From Cordia subcordata (lineage: Eukaryota > Streptophyta > Magnoliopsida > Boraginales > Cordiaceae): a stretch of 64,000 nt of DNA. Made by a program: the position numbers and the translations under genes. Of the stretch, positions 56,986-64,000 are shown in pieces. The DNA lies in contig JAPTOF010000025.1 in the NCBI GenBank assembly GCA_028554755.1, forward strand, positions 2,170,001 to 2,234,000, read 5' to 3'. Positions within the stretch are counted from its first letter, which is position 1. Each line of letters opens with the position of its first letter. The notes under the pieces were generated by a model. The model ran no database searches and was not told the DNA's origin. It saw nothing but the letters and a program-made list of their open reading frames with translations.

Positions 56986-58584
56986 GTGTGCCATTTATGC
57001 GTGTTTGCATCTAGTTTTTGCATGCACATTTAAGGATGTTTAAAGCATAATTGAGTGCACTTAGGACAAAGTTTATGCATATTTGTTAATATTTGTCGAT
57101 AATGTATTGAGATGCATAAATACTACACTAAGTGTTATATTCCATGTTTTTAGGAGTGTTTTAGAAGCGTTCAAGCTTACGCGAGGAAGAAATGAGCTAA
57201 CGGATGAAGACTAGAAGAAAAGGAATAAAGAAGAGATCATTCTTGATCTAGCCGGTCAACTTAGAAGAAGAGCCGGTTGACCTAGCTCCAGAGAATTGAG
57301 AATTTAAGCCGGTCGAGTTCCTCAAGAAGCAGGTGCTAGGTCGACCGGCCATCCCAGAGAGCATCATGATTGAAGCTGGTCGAGCAAGAAAGAGGAGCCG
57401 GACCGGCTGTGCACTGAAGGTATTTATAAATTGCTCGTTTCAGCTCATTTTGGGGGAGGAACTTTATTTTTCTAAAATCCCAATAAACCCTAACCCTTTA
57501 CCCACTTCACAAAACACCCTAAATTACCATTTAAACCCCACACCAAGCTAGGATTGAAGCATTAAACAAAGATTTGAAGGATTTGTATGGATTTGGAAGC
57601 AAGAATTTAGGGAAGTTCTTCTTGTTCTTTCTCTATTTCCTGTAAATATGTTGCTAGATTAGGCTAGATTTAGGGTTGATTGTTGTTGTATATTAGATTA
57701 GGGCTTTGAATAATGGATGTGTAGATCGTTCGCTCTTAATACATGTTTGTTTACCCAAACATATGGCATGATTCAATATGTCTATGTATTTGAAATCAAA
57801 CATGTCCATGTGTTTGCTAAAATGCCTAAGTGAATATGCATGTGTTATTTGTGCTTCAAATGCTCTTATCTACTTATATGGGTGATGTGATTGTGCTTAA
57901 TCTCATGGCTTTGCTTAGTAGTAGAGTAGGCTTTAGCTTTAAATCCAGCTAATAGGTTACATGTTATGCTTAGTTGAGTTTAGGTGCTAGTCCTTGGTTG
58001 TAAATCCAGCCAAGCGGATAAGTTAACCTAGACTAGAGTATCCTTCACCCACATTAGTGTTGGTTAATCGAGCCTTAATGTCACATAGTGTTTAGGTGCT
58101 AATCCTTGGCTTTAAATCCAGCCAAGAGGATAAGTTCTAATCACGGATTGTGTAGGCTAGGAGGGATTGGCCCTTAGCTAAATTTAAATTTAGCTAATGG
58201 GTTAAACCACTAGTATTGGTTAAGAGAGCTCTAGATCAACAAAACAGTAATAGAAGTCCCGAGTCTTAGATAGACCTCATCTGTTATCATAGCCCAAGTC
58301 TAGCTGCAATGCAATCCTAGGTCCCCTTCTTCTTTGTTAGTTTTTTCCTTCCTTAGTTTGGCTCCTTTAAGTTCCTCCATAGGTTATTTTTTTTTTTTCC
58401 TTTTTCTGAGCTCCTTTCCATCCTAAAGTAAGCACACACATGCATGTAGCTAGTTTAAGGCACCCAAGCACATAGAGACCAAACTAAGGTAGCCTCCCTG
58501 TAGAGACGATACCCGCACTCGAATCTGCTATGCCACGAATGATTCGTACGCTTGCGGGTGTAAAACTCGATATGCACACATCAA
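56986..58584 (+). repeat. Athila-like 3' LTR (type C)
   Basis: About 1.6 kb. Perfect 11-base terminal inverted repeats: TGATGTGTGCC at the start pairs (with one ambiguous base) to GCACACATCA at 58575-58584. Motif cluster 57240-57410, TATA 57421-57430, hairpin copies including an exact one at 58106-58125 and variants near 57931 and 57995. No partner LTR was seen in the window. Confidence 0.85.
57421..57430 (+). promoter_or_regulatory. TATA box of LTR-C
   Basis: TATTTATAAA right after the GTCGAC-type cluster. Confidence 0.5.
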
Positions 58585-58947
58585 ATTGCTTTATGCTTGG
58601 AAGCTGGAATTTCTGTAACTTATTCTTTACTTTAATTTAGTTTAATTAATTTATGTTTATTTTTCAATTTTCCTATTTTAGTTTAAATACTATGCTCGGC
58701 TAAATTTTCTCGCTAAGTTGAGAAGGAAACCTTTTTAATTCTAATTGATATTATATTTGAGATTTAATTCTTTTTTACAAATTTGGTCTTTCAAGTTTAA
58801 TGTTTCTTCATCTATTAATTGTTCACTTACGCCTTAAAAGAAGAAAAATAAAAAACAAAAACAAAAACAAAAACAAAACTAAAAGAAAAAGATTAAATTA
58901 AAATTAGGAATATTTGGTATCAATATAGCTAGGTTTCCTCAAAACAG
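58585..58947 (-). other. AT-rich leader remnant of a minus-strand gypsy element
   Basis: Lies on the internal side of the primer site at 58948-58965. No gene. Contains a CAAAAA-type microsatellite at about 58850-58880. Confidence 0.5.
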
Positions 58948-58965
58948 TCCCCAATAACGGTGCCA
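58948..58965 (-). other. Primer binding site (tRNA-Asp type) of a minus-strand gypsy element
   Basis: Minus strand TGGCACCGTTATTGGGGA against TGGCGCCGTTGCCGGGGA: four differences, all transitions. Followed (minus sense, upstream) by an LTR end ...TTTTCACAACA. Confidence 0.8.
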
Positions 58966-58971
58966 AAAAAT

Positions 58972-59640
58972 TGTTGTGAAAATTTTGCAGGTGCACGATT
59001 ATTGCAGAGCAAGTAATATAAGATGACTAAGAGTTTTGCTCCACAGAGACTGTAGATTAAAAACCCTAATAATTACTTAATTTGATTAGCCTGAATTTTA
59101 TCTAACAAATTATTTGGGGATTTAAGGAAAACAAATTTAAAACAAACTAAATTAAACATATAAAAGTAATTGTTGGAAACAAAATAAGAAATCAAAATTA
59201 CTCAAACTAAGAAGATTTAAATTCTAATACTAAAGCACCTACCTTCTTTTAATTTCTCTTTTCCTTTTTCAATCAATCAATTATATTCTCGAGTGACAAC
59301 AAGAAATTCTAAGGTTTATCACTAATCTCTTCCAAGATTTAACAATAATATCTCTAATAACTAATTTACTGCATTCCTACGTGAATTTGAAACAGGTAAA
59401 AGATTTATTAAAATCAATGATTTCCAAAAAAAAATGTGTAAATCCTATGAGTGTATTTCTATCTTATAATTAACTAATAACAATTAATTAGTCGATAATT
59501 AATTAAGAATAAAAAATTAAAAATAATAAAATAAATTATTACTAATAATTATAATGTAATTAATTAATTAATTAAAACAAAATAACATTTCTAGGAACAT
59601 CCAAAATTTTCGCAAGAATATTTTTAATGTACCAAATAGG
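58972..59640 (-). repeat. Putative LTR of a different gypsy element, outer end unclear
   Basis: Starts on the + strand with TGTTGTGAAAATTTTGCAGG next to a primer site, the expected position of a 5' LTR end. AT-rich, no coding. The other terminus cannot be fixed by eye; the given end is approximate. It is not similar to LTR types A-C. Confidence 0.5.
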
Positions 59641-59720
59641 TTTCACATCATTCTCGGAAATCACATTCCTGGTTCCTAGGAATGATTTTTCATTCCTCAT
59701 ACCGAAAGCCCCCTAGTTCA
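59641..59720. other. Possible terminal part of a small DNA transposon (MITE-like)
   Basis: AGGAATGA TTTT TCATTCCT (59678-59697) is a perfect inverted repeat, followed by CATACCGAAAGCCCCCT. This resembles the ends of many plant MITEs (GGGGGC...TTGGTATGAGGAATG read the other way). No opposite terminus was found, so it may be a truncated copy or chance. Confidence 0.3.
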
Positions 59721-60430
59721 GCTTGTTTTCCCCATGTTATAAAACACACAAACATATACTATATGTAAAAGTTATATTATTTTCAATATTGTGAGAGTGC
59801 CATGTCAGTGCTTACATGGCATGGTTATTTTATTTTTTGTTATTTTACTTTCTATTATTTCTTATCTTTATGAATAGACATTATTAGCTTTAATTGAAAT
59901 ATTAAATGGTCAATTAACTAATGCTTAGGATTAAATTTACTTGTCAATTCTAAAAATATTATTTCTTATCTATTATGCATATATATTGTTAGCATTAGAA
60001 ATTTAATTTCCTACCAATTAATTTTTAAAATAATATTCATTTGTGAGTTTCAAAATACTAAATCCAAGTTTAATGTTTACAATTACAAAATATTTTTTGA
60101 AGCATTATGAGAGTGTCGTATTAGTGCTTATATGGCAATAGATACTTTATTTATTAGTTTATACAATAATTTAATATTTGTTATTTATTTTATTTATATT
60201 ATTTTTATCTTTGTGGATATAATTAAATTATTAGTTTTAATTGAAAAATTGAATAATCAATTAATTAATGATTAAAATATAATTCATTTCTGAATTCCAA
60301 AAGGTTCACTTATTGTCTATTATGGATATGTATTCTTAATTTTAATTTAGAAATTTAATGATCAATTAATTAAATTTTAAAAATAATATTCATTTGTGAA
60401 TTTCAAAAGGTTCATTTCATATTATATAAT
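59721..60430. repeat. AT-rich degenerate tandem duplication, unit about 300 bases
   Basis: Unit 1 (about 59790-60088) and unit 2 (about 60089-60430) share in order GAGAGTG(C/T)C, AGTGCTTA(C/T)ATGGCA, ATTAGTTTTAATTGAAA-type, TATTATGCATATATATT-type and AATAATATTCATTTGTGA. No coding. Confidence 0.55.
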
Positions 60431-61064
60431 TGATAGGGATCGAGCTACGCCCTACCCTAGCCCGATCCGACTCGACCGAAATTACCCAAATACGGTCGCC
60501 TATAAAGTCGTCCTGGCCCTAAATGTCATGTCAATCTCCTAGGCATTATCTTGATCGAGAAGTGTCATCTTGATCAAAAGGGTGTCGCATCCTAACCATA
60601 AGATGTCTTTCCAACCGTGAGGTGTCTTGCCGATCATGAGATGTCTTCTCATGAGGTGTCTACCCAACTATGAGTTGGCATCTCGACCATAAGGTGTTTT
60701 CCTGACCATAAGGTGTCATCCCGGCACCTGAGACCTGGTGAGCTCTCTCCCGATGAGCTCTCTTTGTATGCCAGTTGTAAAGATATCTCTCGAGTCCACC
60801 TATCCCAAAGACCATGCTATAAGTATCCCCAAAGCATAATTAAGATAGTTAAGCCATTCTAGTTACAAAAGAGACTCATAATATAGAAGTCTTTCCTCTG
60901 TCTCTTCTCTCTACCTCTTTAAAGTATACTTTCAATAAATATTTACTGACTTGATCATTGAAGGGGCTAACGTCGAACCCCTAATGTGTGAAGCCTTGCC
61001 TTGCAAGTTCGACATCGCCGGAGAAGAAGACTGTCATCACTTCATCTGATCCTTTGGAGGATCA
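60431..61064 (+). repeat. Tat-like gypsy LTR with internal minisatellite
   Basis: About 634 bases with TGATAGGG and GGATCA ends, immediately followed by a primer site. A TATA-like GCTATAAGTATCC lies near 60808-60820. Between about 60555 and 60725 a degenerate unit of roughly 20 bases, close to CCGACCATAAGGTGTC, is repeated about eight times. This LTR type is much richer in GC than its surroundings. Boundaries rest on the primer site and end motifs. Confidence 0.65.
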
Positions 61065-61066
61065 GA

Positions 61067-61085
61067 TTGGTATTGTCTGTGGGAA
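61067..61085 (+). other. Primer binding site of the Tat-like element
   Basis: TTGGTATTGTCTGTGGGAA matches TTGGCGCCGTCTGTGGGAA, a site found in many Tat-group elements. All four differences are C-to-T or G-to-A. Confidence 0.75.
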
Positions 61086-63240
61086 ATGAAAAGTGTTCCA
61101 ATTAAAAGGCCACGTCATAATGGAACAAGTACTATGGATCATAGAGCTGGTGTATTAGTTAGAAGCAACCCATCGATGTTCATGAATGACTACATGAGAT
61201 AAGATGCAAAAACCACTCCCTATGTCGTAATTTATTGTGTAAGTGAGTTATGCCCTTTTACATGATACTTCAAATATCTTAGCACCTTTCTGATGCGCTT
61301 GTGTACTAATGGTATCAACATTTTTATACCACAATCTAGAATCAATTTGTGCATCACAGTTGTTTTAATTAATGTTGCTTGAACCATATCGTGGATCAAT
61401 TTTAGTTACCAAGTTCGGAAGGCTGGCAATCATTCTAACATTAAAAATTTTATCAAGGCTTCATTATCAAATCTCAATTTTGAGAAAGATTTGGGTGTCC
61501 AAGGCCCTTCATGCCAAACTCAAAGTTATATGCATAATGGTATTCTTCTATAACGGGGTTGAGCACCGAACACATGCTTATGAACAAACAATACTATTGT
61601 ATAAGCATCAGAGGTTTGCTAACAAGGAACATTTTCTCTTGCTTCCTTGGTGTACCTGATCGGGCAATTCCAATGAAGAACGATCGGGCTCAATCATTAT
61701 TGACACGCCAAATAGGACCCAAATACTTCAGTAGAGAGCAAGGAAATTTTTCCTTCATTAAGGACAAGTCAACCAAGAAGAGATATTGGTAGAATCATCC
61801 GAAATATGACCAAACCAACAAAAGAAAGAAACCAATCAAGATACTACCAACTAAAAAGCTACAAAACAAGTTAGCATCAAGAAGCTTCACTCCGAAGCAT
61901 ATTAACATCGAAGAAAGAGGATTATGTGCATCTAGAAGCGTGATATACGCATGACATACTCCCAATCATGGCTTTTGCGCCCTTTTGCTGACATTGAACA
62001 TATGCATGTCATGGTTAGAAATCAAGGAGACAAAGGTTGATTCAAAAAGAATAACATTGTACCTATGTTATGAAGTTAATTGTCTCACACAACCAAGCTG
62101 GGTATTCCATAAAAGCACTGGCATGATAGAAAAAGGAAAGGCCAAGCTGGGTATTCCATAAAAGCATTGGCATGATAGAAAAAGGAAAGGTAAGCCTGTC
62201 AATATCCTCTGATCATTTGATTTTGTTTTGTCTCTATGGAAATGCTTTATGCCCATCGAGTTAAATGTGATATGCTCGAGGTGACAAATCATCAAAAAGC
62301 ATGATCGAGGCGTATGCAAAAATCATTCAACGTCGCAACACCATCTACCAAACTAAGAGCTGCTTATCTAATATAAAGATTTATCTTCTTGTTTTCATAA
62401 TTCATGGAGAAAACATGTAATTTATGGAAACCATGACAAAGGTATTATATTGACATACACCATGTTGTCAGCGACATAGCTTTCCATCTGCTAATACACT
62501 TGTGTTAGCAAGTTCTAGCGATTTGGGTATTCTCATTTGTGTTGGGGATTGGGAAACAATGAACCATTGGAGCAGGGTTGTGTGCATCAACTATGGTGTG
62601 ATTGGAACTTACAAGGTTCACACAACATGCTCAAAGTAGCCTCCAATATGCCATCGGAGCAAGGTCTCTCTAGCATGTATTCTTTTACAAACTTCTCTAA
62701 TCCACCATGCAAAGGTATGATCGGGCTATCTATTATAAAACAACATCATTAATGATGGTGCCAAGGAAGATTATCATCAATAAAATCAAAGTATTGTCTT
62801 ATTATTTTAATGGAGCTTAAGTTCGCTGCAATCAACATAGAGGAAAGCATATGCAGGAAGCTACTTTAAACTCTCAGTTTAGCAGAAGGTCGTTCACTTT
62901 CAGATTAGATATAGCGAGAGTTTCATTGATATTGGTGATTATCGAGCCATAAAGCATACTAAAGAATTTTGACAACAAAACAAGGGAAATCAGAGTATCC
63001 CAATGGGCATCTTGATCTGCATGCTCTTGTCAGTGTAAATATGAGAGGGCAAAGTGCAATAAAAGCTATTATTGGGTAAAAGCTATTATCTGATAAGGTC
63101 ATGGGTATTATTAGGGCACCTTGATGGTCGATTAAAGAGAAAGCACTTGTACTTTGGCTGATTCTTGTGCACACATGTGTCAAGATGGTTGATGCCTAAT
63201 TAATATTTGGCAATAAAAGTATCAAGATGGGTGGTACCAC
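61086..63240. other. Unassigned 2.1 kb, internal to or downstream of the Tat-like element
   Basis: No domain recognised. Short open frames (for example 61372-61659, 61559-61792, 62537-62752) match nothing I know and look incidental. A near-exact 49-base tandem duplication is at 62093-62141 and 62142-62190. Could be leader/gag of the Tat-like element or a non-autonomous filler. Confidence 0.35.
62093..62190. repeat. Tandem duplication, 2 x 49 bases
   Basis: CCAAGCTGGGTATTCCATAA begins both copies (62093, 62142); a single difference (CACTGG against CATTGG). Its near-identity shows a recent event compared with the decay around it. Confidence 0.95.
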
Positions 63241-64000
63241 TGATGTGTTGTGTTTTTGTGTGTGTTTGTGTCGTCATTTGTCTATCTTGAAGAGGTGTTT
63301 TGATCTTTAAGAGATGCACTAGTATGGTACATACACTTAGAGTTACGCTTAAGCATATGCAAATGTACACGTTTGAGTTTAAAGACAAACACTGTACTAA
63401 TGCATGCTTATTTCTTGTGTTTGGTGAAGTTAGGTCAAAGTTCAGGACTTGAATTAATGGAGAATTGATGCTATAGTCAAGCTCGAGGCATTTGAGATAT
63501 GGGAGAAGCATAAAAAGAGCTTTTAGAGGCAACTGGGAGAAGAAAAGAGCAACCGGGATGAAATGGATGCAACGCGAGAAAATTGGCCATGCTCTAGCCT
63601 AGCAGGTCAGCCCTTCCTTCAAGAGCCGGTCGATTAGCTTGGTTGACCAAACAAAATAGAAACTAAGGCTTTTAGGCCGGTTGATCTAGGTGCTAGGTCG
63701 GTCACCGACCAAGGGCCTCAGCTCGACATGTTTGCTACACTATTTAAGCCCTTTTTCAGCCCTTTTTGAGCAAGTTTTGAACCCCTTTTCACCTCACATT
63801 CACACACCCACTTCTCACAGATAAAACCCTACCTACACCCACCTTCAATACATATATTTACACATATATCCACCTAGAGCTAAGTTGATTTTGGAGGATT
63901 ACAACATCATTTGGTAAGGATTTGCTTAATATTGTAGAGCAACGAGCAAGAATGGAAGGGGAGCTTTCTCAGTCCTCTTTCATTCCCATTTATTTAATGC
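63241..64000 (+). repeat. Athila-like LTR, start only
   Basis: Starts TGATGTGTTGTGTTTTTG and follows the G2/G3 LTR order: AAGAGGTGTTTTGATC, motif cluster at about 63590-63720 and TATTTAA at 63741-63747. It is cut by the window end before the hairpin region. Confidence 0.88.
63741..63747 (+). promoter_or_regulatory. TATA-like box of the last LTR
   Basis: TATTTAA following the motif cluster, at the same place as in the other Athila-like LTRs. Confidence 0.45.

Noticed and set aside
58850..58880. CAAAAA microsatellite as a poly(A) tail of a LINE or SINE
   Set aside because: No LINE or SINE body next to it. It lies in the leader of a gypsy element next to a primer site.
61372..61659. GVEHRT segment resembling a copia integrase motif
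   Set aside because: The match is six residues; the flanking DDE and AERKN-type sequence cannot be aligned.
1..64000. A new defence, CRISPR, phage or bacterial system
   Set aside because: No prokaryotic genes, arrays or operon structure. The sequence is eukaryotic retrotransposon DNA throughout.

Overview
This 64 kb window looks like nuclear DNA from a flowering plant, probably a repeat-dense (heterochromatic or pericentromeric) region. I found no intact host gene, rRNA, tRNA, CRISPR array or bacterial feature. Almost everything identifiable is decayed LTR retrotransposon. One Ty1/copia family has DSGAT protease, HHCC/DDE integrase, YxDD reverse transcriptase and an iMet-type primer site. 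One Ty3/gypsy family is Athila-like: its gag has a CX2CX4HX4C knuckle followed by an SNTYNPGW motif, its RT active site is FMDD, and its primer site is of tRNA-Asp type. The species cannot be named from the sequence.

Layout. 1-2570 is a copia LTR fused by deletion to part of integrase/RT. 2571-4052 is a truncated gypsy LTR plus non-coding remnant. From 4053 to 40331 a single old copia element (copia-2, + strand) acts as host for a nest. Its 5' LTR (4053-5617 plus 27802-27999) is split by a complete 22.2 kb gypsy element, G1 (5618-27796, - strand, target duplication CAAAG). The 3' LTR of G1 is itself split by a complete 8.9 kb copia element, copia-1 (7275-16172, - strand). The pol of G1 carries a solo gypsy LTR (21064-23126, duplication AATAG). 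The copia-2 body is further interrupted by solo LTRs at 28187-30037, 32607-34356 and 35483-37277.

The 3' LTR of copia-2 is cut at 40332 by gypsy element G2. G2 is cut at 45230 by a third gypsy copy, G3, whose pol runs to about 53.2 kb. 53958-58584 is a mosaic of gypsy LTR pieces ending in a polypurine tract and a 1.6 kb LTR. 58585-61085 contains the primer-site ends of two other gypsy elements (one on each strand) around an AT-rich stretch with a degenerate tandem duplication. 61086-63240 is unassigned. 63241-64000 is the start of another gypsy LTR.

Relative ages agree with nesting. Hand-aligned LTR samples give 10/180 differences for copia-1 (innermost), 8/60 for G1 and 9/60 for copia-2. 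For most insertions an uninterrupted homologous site exists elsewhere in the window, so the nest can be proven internally. Decay is dominated by C-to-T/G-to-A changes: stops at Trp and Gln codons, Cys-to-Tyr in a zinc knuckle, and transition-only damage in several primer sites. That is what long-term cytosine methylation would leave.

No new enzymatic system was found. The most interesting non-coding signals are a GTCGAC-type motif cluster shared by copia leaders and gypsy LTRs, a conserved LTR hairpin, and a series of short hairpin-like motifs in the copia leader.
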